The notes: generated from the letters alone by a model not told the origin. A stretch of DNA of 64,000 bases from Alphaproteobacteria bacterium (GCA_020632885.1 JACKEQ010000005.1:219552-283551); one strand, 5' to 3'. Counted from the first letter of the stretch, positions 20,745 to 29,806 are shown. Numbers and translations are program-made.

Positions 20745-21177
20745 CCTTGATGATCGTGTTGGCGAGCTTGGCGTCCAGCTCGGCCTTGTGGTCCTTCATG
20801 AGCGCGCCCATGACCTTCCCCATGTCCTTCATGGTCGAGGCTCCGGTGGCCGCGATGGCGGCGTCCACCCAGGCGGCCGTCTGCTCGGGACCGGCGAGGG
20901 AGGGCAGGTAGCCCTCGATCACCGCCAGCTCGGCCCGCTCGGTGTCCGCGAGCTCCTCACGCCCGCCGGCCACGTACGCATCGATGGACTCGCGACGCTG
21001 CTTCGCCAGGCGACGCAGGATGGCGAGCTCCTCCTCGGGGTCCAGCGTCTCGGAGCCGTCCGCCTTCAGGGCCTCGATGAACGCGGCGCGGATCCCGCGC
21101 AGACCCTGCAAGCGGTCCTTGTCCCGGGCCTTCATCGCCACCTTCAGATCTTCGCTCACGCGCTCCAGGATCGACAT
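20731..21177 (-). CDS. GatB/YqeY domain-containing protein
   Basis: 148 residues with GAGGAGGG three bases before the ATG. The whole protein is the YqeY helical domain: LKVAMKARDKDRLQGLRGI, the RRLAKQRRESIDAY helix, AELAVIEGYLP, and the tail STMKDMGKVMGALMK. YqeY domains form the tRNA-binding tail of GatB; stand-alone copies are linked to tRNA amidation or translation but are not well understood. It follows thrB by 22 bases on the same strand. Confidence 0.93.
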   Translation of the reverse strand: MSILERVSEDLKVAMKARDKDRLQGLRGIRAAFIEALKADGSETLDPEEELAILRRLAKQRRESIDAYVAGGREELADTERAELAVIEGYLPSLAGPEQTAAWVDAAIAATGASTMKDMGKVMGALMKDHKAELDAKLANTIIKERLG

Positions 21178-21199
21178 CTTCCCTCCTCTGTGGGGAGGG

Positions 21200-22035
21200 C
21201 TATTCCGCCCGGCGGACGCGCGCCCCGTCCAGGGAGGGTGCGAGCACCCGCGCGACCACGCCGATGCCCGCCGCGACGAAGGGGGCCGCCAGGGCGTCGG
21301 CGACGGGCTCGCCCTCCCCGTGACGAACGCGGCCAGCGTCGACCCCGACCCGCTCACGAAGGGCGCGGCACCGAGCTCCCGGGCGTTCGCGAACGCGGCG
21401 TCCACCGGGCCCAGCAGGTGGGCGCGGTAGGGCTGGTGGAGCCGATCGACCACACCGGCCGCGAGGGCGTCCGGATCGCCGTCGCGGAGCCCGACCAGCA
21501 GCAGCGCCAGCGCCCCGAGGTTCGCCACGGCATCGGCGTGGGGCACCGCGGACGGGAGGGCCGCCCGGGCCTCCGGGGTGGAGACCTCGAAGGCCGGGGA
21601 GACCACGGCCACCCGGACGCTCGGGTGCACCGGAGCCCGACGCGCGAGGGCGCCACAGACCACGAGCCCGCCGAGCCGCGCGGGCCAGACGTTGTCGGGG
21701 TGACACTCCTCCGCGGCCAGGAAGGCGAGCTCGGCCTGCTCGTCGACCGCCGCACCCGTGAGCTCGCGCCACGCGAGCAGCCCGGCCACCCGCGCCGTGG
21801 CCGAGGACCCGAGCCCGCGGGACCGGGGGACCCGCTCCTCCTGCTCCACCGTGAACGGCGGACAGGGCGTGCCGAAGCGTTCGCCCGCGCGCCGGGCCGT
21901 GTGGGCCACCAGGTCGTCCTCGCCCCACACACCCGCCCGGATCGTGAACCGGTTGTGGAGGCCCACAGCCAGTCCGAGGGTGTCGTACCCGGCGCCCAGG
22001 TTGGCGAGAGTGGCGGGGACGTCGATCACGAGCAT
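21200..22035 (-). CDS. thrB: Homoserine kinase (GHMP family), one frameshift
   Basis: About 278 residues. The ATG at 22035 has AAGGAG six bases upstream. The N-terminus VPATLANLGAGYDTLGLAVG and the ATP loop PRSRGLGSSATARVAG are typical of ThrB, as are CHPDNVWPARLGG and GSGSTLAAF. The frame breaks near 21321 in GTCACGGGGAGGG; after it the tail reads HGEGEPVADALAAPFVAAG to the stop. The enzyme phosphorylates homoserine on the threonine branch. The GHMP family is broad, but the N-terminal motif favours ThrB. It is followed by yqeY. Confidence 0.85.
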
Positions 22036-22078
22036 CAGGGACTCCTTGCGCGCCGCGGCGCGGTTTGCCAGTATGCGG

Positions 22079-22159
22079 CCCCGCCTCCGCGGGGATCGGG
22101 GTGGCGCTCGCTTCCCCGTCCCCCTTTGGTTACAGGCGGCCGTTCCAAGCGCCACCCCG
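22079..22159. promoter_or_regulatory. Hairpin cluster upstream of the OmpA-like gene
   Basis: CCCCGC-CTCC-GCGGGG at 22079-22094 is followed by a perfect 12-base inverted repeat, CGGGGTGGCGCT (22097-22108) and AGCGCCACCCCG (22148-22159), with a 39-base loop. The right arm ends six bases before the GGAGG ribosome site (22165-22169) of the gene at 22174. The region also separates the divergent thrB start. It could be an mRNA structure controlling translation or an operator. Confidence 0.45.
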
Positions 22160-22173
22160 GCGTCGGAGGCCTG

Positions 22174-24027
22174 ATGAAGTCCCTGCTGCTCCTGCCCCTG
22201 ATCCTGCTGTCCACGACGGCAACTGCGGCCGAGGTCGCGGTCAGCGCCGCTGGCGGTGTGGTGGTCATGGACCAACTCGAGACGCTGGGCACCACCTGGA
22301 CCGTGAACGGCCGGGTGGACTACTTCTTCCAGGAGCCCCTCGGCATCGAGCTCGAGACCGGGTTCCTCAGCGGCCGCACCGTGATCGGCGACTACCCGTA
22401 CGTCGCGCTCACGCCCCGGGTGAACCTCATCGGGCGTCTGTGGACCCAGGGTCCCCGCCAGGAGGACGGCAAGCTCGGCAAGCCGCCCCCCGTCCGCCCG
22501 CTCCTCGTCGCGGGTGTCGGTGGCTTCTACAAGGGCACCAACGATCAGGAGACCGACGCCGACGGCAACCCCGTCACGGACATCGACGGCAACCCGGTCT
22601 ACGCGCTCGGCCCGACCTACAAGCGCCAGGACATCGACTTCATGGTGAACGCGGGTCCGGGCCTGATGGTGCCGCTCGGCAACACGCTGCACCTGCGTAC
22701 CGACCTCCGCTGGCTCGTGAATCTCGGCACCGAGAGCTTCCGTCAGCGCGGAGACCGCTTCATCGACTGGGAGTGGAACATCGGTCTCGGGCTCACCTTC
22801 GGGGGCCCCAAGGACAGCGACAAGGACGGCATCCTCGACGCCGACGACACCTGCCCGGAAGAGCCCGAGGACATGGACGGGTTCGAGGACGCGGACGGCT
22901 GCCCCGACAACGACAACGACGGTGACGGCGTGGCCGACACCGACGAGGGCAAGCTGGAGGACGGCACGTCCTGCATGAACCTCGCGGAGGACCTCGACGA
23001 GTTCGAGGACAGCGACGGCTGCCCGGATCCCGACAACGACGGCGACGGCGTCGCCGACGGCGACGACGTCTGCCCCACCAAGGCCGGCAGCAAGGCAGCG
23101 AAGGGCTGCCCGGACCAGGACGAGGACGGCATCGTCGACGAAGAGGACGAGTGCATGGACGAGAAGGGCCCGCGCGCGTCCTTCGGCTGTCCCGACGAAG
23201 ACAAGGACATGGTCCCGGACTACCGCGACCAGTGCCCGACCGAGCCTGCGTCCAAGGGTGCCGACCCCATGCGCAGCGACGGCTGCCCCAAGAAGGTCTA
23301 CATCACGAAGGACGCGATCAAGATCCTCGACAAGGTCTTCTTCGACACCGGCAAGGCCACGATCAAGCCCGCCAGCCACGCGCTGCTCGACGAGATCGCG
23401 AAGTCCCTCGAGGACAACACGAACATCAAGAAGGTCCAGATCGAGGGCCACACCGACAACGTCGGTGACCCCGCGAAGAACAAGGTGCTCTCCGAGGACC
23501 GCGCGAAGAGCGTCATGGCCTACCTCACCGGGAAGGGCATCGCCGCCGAGCGCCTCACGGCCGTCGGCTTCGGCCAGGAGAAGCCCCTGGTGGACGGTGA
23601 GGCCGCGAACACCAAGGAAGGCCGCGAGCAGAACCGTCGCGTCGAGTTCAACATCACCGAGCAGGAAGCGGTCACCGTCACCTTCACGCGTGAGGCGCTC
23701 ACCACCGAGGACCATCAGGTCGAGCTGAAGGGCGACCTCAAGGTGGTCAAGGCCGTCGTGCCGCAGATGCGCACGGTCATGGGCGAGCCGGTCTGCGACG
23801 CCATCCTCACCATCGGCGAGGACGGAATGGTGAAGCAGGTCGTGGTGAACGGCTGCGTCGCGATGCCGCGGAGCGTCACCCGCCGCACCCTCGAGAAGTG
23901 GCAGTTCGAGCCGATGAAGGACTCCGAGGGCAAGCCCCAGTCCGTCACCGTCGAGCTCAAGATGGCCTTCAAGGCCGGTCGCGGCACGCCCGAGATCGAC
24001 GAGAAGAGCATCAAGCCGGTCGAGTGA
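22174..24027 (+). CDS. OmpA-like protein with TSP3 repeats and TonB-C-like tail
   Basis: 617 residues with GGAGG five bases before the ATG. In order: signal peptide (MKSLLLLPLILLSTTATA), an outer-membrane beta-barrel of about 190 residues ending at LGLTFGG, calcium-binding thrombospondin type 3 repeats (DSDKDGILDADDTCPEEPED and following, with paired Cys), an OmpA C-terminal peptidoglycan-binding domain (FFDTGKATIKPAS, IEGHTDNVGDPAKN, LSEDRAKSVMAYL), then about 110 further residues. That last part (AILTIGEDGMVKQVVVNGC, SVTRRTLEKWQFEPMKD) looks like a TonB C-terminal domain. Role: tethering the outer membrane to peptidoglycan. The extra tail is unusual. The downstream gene overlaps by four bases. 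Confidence 0.88.
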   Translation: MKSLLLLPLILLSTTATAAEVAVSAAGGVVVMDQLETLGTTWTVNGRVDYFFQEPLGIELETGFLSGRTVIGDYPYVALTPRVNLIGRLWTQGPRQEDGKLGKPPPVRPLLVAGVGGFYKGTNDQETDADGNPVTDIDGNPVYALGPTYKRQDIDFMVNAGPGLMVPLGNTLHLRTDLRWLVNLGTESFRQRGDRFIDWEWNIGLGLTFGGPKDSDKDGILDADDTCPEEPEDMDGFEDADGCPDNDNDGDGVADTDEGKLEDGTSCMNLAEDLDEFEDSDGCPDPDNDGDGVADGDDVCPTKAGSKAAKGCPDQDEDGIVDEEDECMDEKGPRASFGCPDEDKDMVPDYRDQCPTEPASKGADPMRSDGCPKKVYITKDAIKILDKVFFDTGKATIKPASHALLDEIAKSLEDNTNIKKVQIEGHTDNVGDPAKNKVLSEDRAKSVMAYLTGKGIAAERLTAVGFGQEKPLVDGEAANTKEGREQNRRVEFNITEQEAVTVTFTREALTTEDHQVELKGDLKVVKAVVPQMRTVMGEPVCDAILTIGEDGMVKQVVVNGCVAMPRSVTRRTLEKWQFEPMKDSEGKPQSVTVELKMAFKAGRGTPEIDEKSIKPVE

Positions 24028-25457
24028 CGACCCGGGCCTGGTCGCGGATCCGCAGCGGGTCTCCAGCAGCCGTCATCGGCGTGCTGCCGGAGAGCCCGCC
24101 GGGCCGTGACCGGGTGGAGGCGCGGCTCGACCGGGGACCCGATGGTCTGGCTCCTCTCGCTCGCGCGATCCTGGCGTCCCACCCCGACCCCCTGGCCCCG
24201 CTCTCCACACCCCTGGCCGAGCGCCTGCTCTTCGGCCAGGAGCGCGCGGCCGGCCTGCGTGTGCCCAACGCCGACATCGTGCTCCTGGAGGCCCAGGGCG
24301 CCACGCCCGCGCTCGTGGACCACGTGCGGGCCTGGCTGTCCACACCCCTCCTCGTCGTCGCGAGCGAGCCCTGTGCCCTCACGGACATCGTGCGCCGCGA
24401 GCAGGGCGAGGACGCCGTGGATACCACGTCCGCGCCAGCCTCCCCGGACCTCGGCGTGGACGACCTCGAGCTCGCCCTGCTCGCCCTGCGCCACGGCCGC
24501 CTCCACGCCGCCGGGGTGGCCTGCGAGCTCGGCATGACGGAGACCCGCGCGTGGGCCCGCCTGGAGGTCGCACGACGCAGCCTGCCCGTGCGTGTCGAGG
24601 GCTCGGCGTACCTGTTCGACCCGTCCTGGCTGGACGGGCTCGCCACCCGGCTGGCCCCATGCGCGCTGGACGCGTTCGGGCGCTCGGGCGAGGCACCTCC
24701 CCCCCTGACCGCCCGCGAGGCCATGGCGCTCGGTCTCTGGGAGCTCGCCCTCGAGCGGGCCACATCGCCCACGGAGCGAGCGGCGGCGCTCTGGCAGCTC
24801 GGGCGCGACGACGCCCTCCCCGACGACGTCCCGCCCACCGTGGCCACCCACGTCCTCTGGGAGCGCGGAGACGCCGACGGCCTGCTCGCCCTCCCCCTGG
24901 TCGGGAGCGAGCGGGAGGCCGTGCATGCCCTCGTCGAGGCGCGGTGGGGCACGGGCGTCCCGCACACCGACGTGCCAGAGGCCCTCGCCTGCCTGCCGCT
25001 CCTCCGCCGGGAGCTCGCGGGTCCGACGTCCATGGCGGCTGCCCTCCAGCTGCGCGAGGGGGCGTCCACTCCCGGACGACGCGGACGCCTAGCCGAGGTG
25101 CTCGGCAGGCTGGCCCACCGCGCGGGCGACGACGACGAGGCGGCGGCGTGGTTCGGCGCTTCCCTGCCGGACCTGCACGCCGAGGGTGAGGGATGTGTGC
25201 TCGCGCGGGCGATCGCGGGGCTCGTGCACACGGCACCGGCCGCGGTCGGCCCGGACCTCCTCGGCTGGCTGGAGGCGGCCATGCAGGCCAACGTGCACGA
25301 CGCGCGTGGGCTCTCCTGGTGCCGCGCGGCCCTGGAGGGCTTCATGGAGGCCGCGGACGCGACGGACACGGCGCTCTCGACGCCCGTTCGTAGGCTCGAG
25401 CTCCAGCTGGCGAGCCTCCAGCGTGCGCACCCGTCCGTGCGCCCCGAGGTGCTCTGA
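24024..25457 (+). CDS. Hypothetical protein coupled to the OmpA-like gene
   Basis: 477 residues. The GTG start overlaps the OmpA stop (GTGA). The N-terminal 150 residues have an ATPase-like alternation (ADIVLLEAQGATPALVDH, TPLLVVASEPCALTDIV) reminiscent of a STAND-type nucleotide-binding domain that lacks a P-loop. The rest is Ala/Leu-rich helix, possibly TPR-like (LGRLAHRAGDDDEAAAWFG). No signal peptide or membrane segment. Function unknown; coupling suggests a job connected to envelope assembly, or simply co-expression. Confidence 0.65.
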   Translation: MTTRAWSRIRSGSPAAVIGVLPESPPGRDRVEARLDRGPDGLAPLARAILASHPDPLAPLSTPLAERLLFGQERAAGLRVPNADIVLLEAQGATPALVDHVRAWLSTPLLVVASEPCALTDIVRREQGEDAVDTTSAPASPDLGVDDLELALLALRHGRLHAAGVACELGMTETRAWARLEVARRSLPVRVEGSAYLFDPSWLDGLATRLAPCALDAFGRSGEAPPPLTAREAMALGLWELALERATSPTERAAALWQLGRDDALPDDVPPTVATHVLWERGDADGLLALPLVGSEREAVHALVEARWGTGVPHTDVPEALACLPLLRRELAGPTSMAAALQLREGASTPGRRGRLAEVLGRLAHRAGDDDEAAAWFGASLPDLHAEGEGCVLARAIAGLVHTAPAAVGPDLLGWLEAAMQANVHDARGLSWCRAALEGFMEAADATDTALSTPVRRLELQLASLQRAHPSVRPEVL

Positions 25458-25603
25458 GCGCCAGGATCGGGATCCCGATGTCCCACATGGGATCCGGGCC
25501 TGCGACATTTCTGCCGCGGGTCGGGGTCGCCCGGAGCAGCACCGAGGTCGATCGATCGCGACTACAGGGGAATCCTTGCTCTCCGGCCGTCGGCGCCATA
25601 CCC

Positions 25604-25619
25604 TGGCACAGCTCCTGCA
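25604..25619 (+). promoter_or_regulatory. Candidate sigma-54 promoter
   Basis: TGGCACAGCTCCTGCA matches the -24/-12 consensus TGGCACR-N4-TTGCW at all but one position and has the required GG-N10-GC spacing (25605-25606, 25617-25618). It lies 107 bases before the start of the M4 protease gene, leaving a leader of about 95 bases. Expression would need an enhancer-binding activator. Confidence 0.55.
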
Positions 25620-25726
25620 CAGGGGGCCGACGCGCGGTTCTGTTCTTTTTCCCGAACCGCCCCTCATCTTCTCTATGCGCGCCGGGGTCCCCTACCGTCT
25701 GACGGACCCCTTCCAGGAGAGAGTCG

Positions 25727-28009
25727 ATGCCTCGTACGTCTTTCGCCGTCCTCGCGGCGCTGCTCACCGCCTGTGGTGGTCTGAACGAGTCCCCCACCCA
25801 GGAGCAGCCCGTCTTCAACGAGAACCTCTTCCCGTCCGGCAGCGCCGCGGAGGAGGCCGTTGCCGAGGAGATCGCGTACGACCACCTCGAGAACGAGAAT
25901 CGCCTCGAGGGCGTCGGTGAGCTCTGGACCCAGAAGGTCGTCATCGACGAGCTCTCCACGGCCCACGTGAAGATCACGCAGTCCATCAACGGCATCCCAG
26001 TGTTCGGCGGCGAGACCATCGTGCACATCAAGTCGAATGGCACGGTGAGCACGATCAGCGACGACCTCATCCGGAACATCCAGGTGGACGAGTCCCTCGC
26101 GGCCTACAGCGCCGACGAGGCCCTCGAGGCCGCGGCCGACCTCACCGGCGGCTGGGACAGCGTCACGAACCTCCCGGCCCCCAAGCTCGTCGTGCTCCGC
26201 CACAACGGCGAGGACTACCTCGCCTGGGTCATCCAGTTCGAGAAGCTCGACGGCACCGACCGCACGGCCATGCCGAAGATCTTCATGGACGCGAAGACCA
26301 ACCAGCCGATCTTCCAGTACGACAACCTCCAGAGCATCGACGGAAACGCCAACTCCACGTACAACGGGAACATCACCTTCCCGGTCACGCAGAGCGGCAG
26401 CTCGTACGTCCTCCGTGGCGACGGTGTGGGCACCTACACGTTCAACAACGCGGAGCCCTGGTGGAGCAGCATCAACGCCAGCCACCTCCAGAACGTCACG
26501 TCGTCGTCCACCACCTTCTCCGGTGACATGACGGCTGTGGACGCCCACTACGGCGCCCACCAGACCATCCGCTTCCTCGACGAGGTGCACGACCGCAACG
26601 GCGTGAACGGCTCGGGCGGCCCCCGCCTCAAGGACAGCGTGATCACGAGCGGTGTCCACTACGGCAACAACTACAACAACGCCTTCTGGAACGGGTCGGC
26701 GATGGTGTACGGCGACGGCGACGGCAGCACCTTCAACCCCCTCACGTCTCTGGACATCGCCGCCCACGAGATGGGCCACGGCGTCACCGAGTTCACCGCC
26801 GGTCTCGTGTACAGCAACGAGTCGGGCGCCCTCAACGAGGCCTTCTCCGACATCATGGGCGCGCGCGTCGAGGCGTGGACCAACGGCTACGGCCCGGACG
26901 TCTGGAAGATGGGCGAGGACTGCTACACGCCCTGGAACGGCACCAACGACGCCCTCCGCTACATGAACAACCCCACGCTCGATGGCTCCAGCCGCGACCA
27001 CTACTCCACGCGCTACACCGGCAGCGCCGACAACGGTGGTGTGCACTGGAACAGCGGCATCGCCAACCTGGCCTTCTACCTGGCCGTCGAGGGCGGCAGC
27101 CACCCCAAGCCCAGCAAGTCGGTCACCACGGTCGACGGCATGGGCATGGTCAAGGCGGGTGAGGTCTTCTACCGCGCCCTGTCGCTCTACATGACCTCCA
27201 GCACGAACTTCGCCGGCGCCCGCGCCGCCACGCTCCACGCCGCCTCCGACCTCTACGGTCAGGGCAGCGCCGAGTACGCGGCCATCGGCAACGCCTGGGC
27301 CGAGGTCGGTGTCGGCAGCCCCATCGCCGCCCCGGGCGGCCCGGTGGATCCGCCGAACCCCCCGAACCCGCCCGAGCCCCCCGCTCCGTCGGGTGACGGC
27401 AACGCCACCAACGTCACCGCCGCCCAGGGCGAGTGGGCCCGGTACTCGGTCGAGGTGCCCGCTGGCGCCACCGAGATCAAGGTGCAGATCCAGGACGGCA
27501 CCGGCGACGCGGACCTCTACGTCCGCGCCGGCTCCGCTCCCGACCAGCAGGCGTACGACTGCCGCCCCTACAAGTCGGGCAACGTCGAGGAGTGCGTGAT
27601 CGCCAACCCCGCGGCCGGCACGTTCCACATCGGTATCCGCGCCTACTCGGCCTTCTCCGGTGTCAGCCTCTCCACCACGATCCTCGGCGGCGCTCCGCCC
27701 CCCGAGGAGCCCGACTTCCTCGAGGCCAGCAACCTCACCGGCGCCCGCAACACCGAGCAGCAGTTCTCCGTGGACGTGCCGGCCGGCGCGACCAACCTCG
27801 AGTTCCGCATCACGGGCGGAACGGGCGACGCCGACCTCTACGTGCGCCAGGGCTCCGCGCCCACCACCACGTCCTACGACTGCCGCCCCTACAAGTCGGG
27901 CAACGAGGAGACCTGCACCATCGCGGCTCCCGTCACGGGCACGTACCACGTGATGCTCCGCGCCTACTCCGACTTCAGCGGTGTGAACCTCACGGGCACC
28001 TGGGACTGA
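25727..28009 (+). CDS. M4 (thermolysin) family metallopeptidase with two PPC domains
   Basis: 760 residues, GGAGAGAG upstream. A lipoprotein-type signal ends at LLTAC (Cys16). An FTP/PepSY propeptide follows (about 60-200; VKITQSINGIPVFGGE, YLAWVIQFEK). The catalytic part has HEMGH at 347-351, third zinc ligand Glu371 in GALNEAFSD, and the catalytic His in DNGGVHWNSGIAN. A Pro-rich linker (PPNPPNPPEPP) leads to two tandem pre-peptidase C-terminal domains, each with TGDADLYVR, YDCRPYKSGN and YHVMLRAYS-type strands. Role: extracellular protein breakdown, consistent with a predatory lifestyle (inference). A sigma-54-type promoter lies upstream. Confidence 0.95.
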   Translation: MPRTSFAVLAALLTACGGLNESPTQEQPVFNENLFPSGSAAEEAVAEEIAYDHLENENRLEGVGELWTQKVVIDELSTAHVKITQSINGIPVFGGETIVHIKSNGTVSTISDDLIRNIQVDESLAAYSADEALEAAADLTGGWDSVTNLPAPKLVVLRHNGEDYLAWVIQFEKLDGTDRTAMPKIFMDAKTNQPIFQYDNLQSIDGNANSTYNGNITFPVTQSGSSYVLRGDGVGTYTFNNAEPWWSSINASHLQNVTSSSTTFSGDMTAVDAHYGAHQTIRFLDEVHDRNGVNGSGGPRLKDSVITSGVHYGNNYNNAFWNGSAMVYGDGDGSTFNPLTSLDIAAHEMGHGVTEFTAGLVYSNESGALNEAFSDIMGARVEAWTNGYGPDVWKMGEDCYTPWNGTNDALRYMNNPTLDGSSRDHYSTRYTGSADNGGVHWNSGIANLAFYLAVEGGSHPKPSKSVTTVDGMGMVKAGEVFYRALSLYMTSSTNFAGARAATLHAASDLYGQGSAEYAAIGNAWAEVGVGSPIAAPGGPVDPPNPPNPPEPPAPSGDGNATNVTAAQGEWARYSVEVPAGATEIKVQIQDGTGDADLYVRAGSAPDQQAYDCRPYKSGNVEECVIANPAAGTFHIGIRAYSAFSGVSLSTTILGGAPPPEEPDFLEASNLTGARNTEQQFSVDVPAGATNLEFRITGGTGDADLYVRQGSAPTTTSYDCRPYKSGNEETCTIAAPVTGTYHVMLRAYSDFSGVNLTGTWD

Positions 28010-28028
28010 CGGTCCCCCGCTCCACCCC

Positions 28029-28050
28029 GAGCCCGGCCCCGGCCGGGCTC
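28029..28050 (+). terminator. Hairpin after the M4 protease gene
   Basis: GAGCCCGGCC and GGCCGGGCTC form a perfect 10-base stem with a two-base loop (or 9 with four), 20 bases after the protease stop and just ahead of folP. There is no T-run; it may act with Rho or as an mRNA 3' stabiliser. Confidence 0.5.
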
Positions 28051-28067
28051 GTCTGCTCAGGGCTCGC

Positions 28068-28916
28068 GTGCCTGTCCGTATCCTCGGCATCCTGAACCTC
28101 TCGCCGGACTCCTTCTCGGACGGTGGGCGGTTCAGCGCGCCCGACGTCGCCGTGGCCCACGGTCGATCCCTCGTGGAGGACGGCGCGTGGGCCGTGGACA
28201 TCGGGGCCGTGAGCAGCAACCCCGACTCCGCCGGGCTCCCTGAGGAAGCCGAGCTCGAGCGTCTGCGGGCCGTGCTGGACGGCCTCGGGGGCGTTCGGGT
28301 CAGCGTGGACACGTTCGCCCCGGGGGTCCAGCGGGCCCTGGCTGCGGAGGTCGACGTCCTGAACGACATCCGCGGCTTCCCGGACCCCTCCGTCTGGCCC
28401 GTCCTCGCCGACGCCGACTGCACGCTCGTCGTGATGCACGCCCTCCAGGAGGGCCCCGCAGACCGCCGCGACAGCGACCCCGACACCGTGGTCGACCGCG
28501 TGATGCGGTTCTTCGACGCGCGCCTCGAGGCCCTCGTCGGCGCCGGCATCGCGGAGGACCGCGTGGTGCTCGACCCCGGCATGGGCTTCTTCCTGGGCTC
28601 CCGTCCCGAGGCCAGCCTGGCCGTCCTGCGCGCCGTGCCCGCGCTCTGCACCCGCTACGGGCGGCCCGTGCTCATCTCCGTCTCCCGGAAGAGCTTCCTG
28701 GGTGCGCTGATCGGCGGGCGTCCTCCGCTGGAGCGGGGGCCCGCGACCCTGGCCGCCGAGCTCTTCGCGGTTGACGCCGGAGCGACGTGGATCCGCACCC
28801 ACGACGTCCGCGCGCTCACGGACGCCCTGGCGGTGCGCGAGGCCCTCTACGGGCACACCATGCCACCGGATGGTCGGCGGGTCGAACCTACCCCTCCGAC
28901 GTCTACGGCTCCGTAG
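28068..28916 (+). CDS. folP: Dihydropteroate synthase
   Basis: 282 residues from GTG. The first motif RILGILNLSPDSFSDGGRF is the pterin-site signature. SVDTFAPGVQRAL, DVLNDIRGF, LDPGMGFFLG and ISVSRKSFLGALIGG are the other family blocks, and the end THDVRALTDAL fits the usual helix. The enzyme joins a pterin pyrophosphate to p-aminobenzoate in folate synthesis and is the sulfonamide target. Leu replaces the usual Val/Thr in ILNLSPDSF. The 3' end overlaps the convergent regulator frame by 70 bases. Confidence 0.93.
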   Translation: MPVRILGILNLSPDSFSDGGRFSAPDVAVAHGRSLVEDGAWAVDIGAVSSNPDSAGLPEEAELERLRAVLDGLGGVRVSVDTFAPGVQRALAAEVDVLNDIRGFPDPSVWPVLADADCTLVVMHALQEGPADRRDSDPDTVVDRVMRFFDARLEALVGAGIAEDRVVLDPGMGFFLGSRPEASLAVLRAVPALCTRYGRPVLISVSRKSFLGALIGGRPPLERGPATLAAELFAVDAGATWIRTHDVRALTDALAVREALYGHTMPPDGRRVEPTPPTSTAP

Positions 28917-29719
28917 CACGTGTGAATCGAGACGGTCTCGAGCCAGCGCGCCAGGCCGCTCCACCGGTGGGCCAGGGCGAGGGCGACGGAGCGCACGCCC
29001 ACGCCAGGCGGCCCGACCAGGGCGACAGGACCGACGTCGACGCGGGCTGCGAGGGCGTCCAGGAGCCCCCCGCGACCGACGAGGCCGCCGGGAGGCAGGG
29101 GCGGCAGGGCCCCCGCGTCCACCACGAGCCGGTAGCCGCGTCCGTAGCTCGAGAGCAGGAAGCGGGGCTCGGCGGGCTCGGGCTCGAGCTTCCGTCGCAG
29201 GCGCATCACCGCCATGTCGACGGCCCGGTACGACAGGGCGGCCGCGTGACCCCAGACCTGCAGGAGGAGCTCGTCGCGGCCCACACCCCGGCCCGCTCGG
29301 GCGGCCAGGTAGGCGAGCAGGTCGACCTCGAGCTGCGACAGCCGACGCTCGCCACCCCCCTGCAGCACGACCCTCCGGCGCACGAGGTCGACGCTGGTGC
29401 CGCCCAGCACGAGCGTCCCCGAGGCCCCGGTCGCCGCGAGGGCATCCAGGGCGGCCCGGAGCTCGGCGGGCTCGCGGAGCACCACCAGGGGCTCCAGCTC
29501 GAAACGTCGGTCCGGGAGCGCGCCCTCGGGCACGAACATCAGGGCGGGGGTGCGCACCCCACCGAGACGCCAGCCACGCAGGAGCCCCACACCAGAGGCC
29601 GCGAGGGCCAGGAGGTCCGCCGAGGCCGGAGGCGCGGGGTCGTCGTGGGCCCGGACGACGAGCCCGAGCCCCTCGAGGGCCTCCAGGAGACCCGACCCCA
29701 TGTCCGCGACGGTCCGCAT
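28847..29719 (-). CDS. Truncated winged-helix regulator with pseudo-receiver and lost ATPase
   Basis: 290 residues. The first 110 look like a response-regulator receiver without the phosphorylated Asp (LEALEGLGLVVRAHDD, RTPALMFVPEGAL, ELEPLVVLREPAELRAALDAL). An OmpR/AfsR-type winged-helix follows (RRLSQLEVDLLAYLAARAG, AVDMAVMRLRRKLEP, LLSSYGRGYRLVV). Then an ATPase module begins (GLVGRGGLLDALAARVD, VALVGPPGVGVRSVALAL) in which the P-loop Lys is missing, and the protein stops some 40 residues later at the folP 3' end. Longer relatives (SARP/STAND regulators) continue for hundreds of residues. Probably a decayed or minimal DNA-binding regulator. Confidence 0.68.
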   Translation of the reverse strand: MRTVADMGSGLLEALEGLGLVVRAHDDPAPPASADLLALAASGVGLLRGWRLGGVRTPALMFVPEGALPDRRFELEPLVVLREPAELRAALDALAATGASGTLVLGGTSVDLVRRRVVLQGGGERRLSQLEVDLLAYLAARAGRGVGRDELLLQVWGHAAALSYRAVDMAVMRLRRKLEPEPAEPRFLLSSYGRGYRLVVDAGALPPLPPGGLVGRGGLLDALAARVDVGPVALVGPPGVGVRSVALALAHRWSGLARWLETVSIHTCYGAVDVGGVGSTRRPSGGMVCP

Positions 29720-29806
29720 TCCCCGAGAAGACCACACATCGTCACGGATGTCCGGTGACCCCCGGGCCCCCGGGTACGCCTGAGGTGCCACAAGGAGAGG
29801 CCCCCA

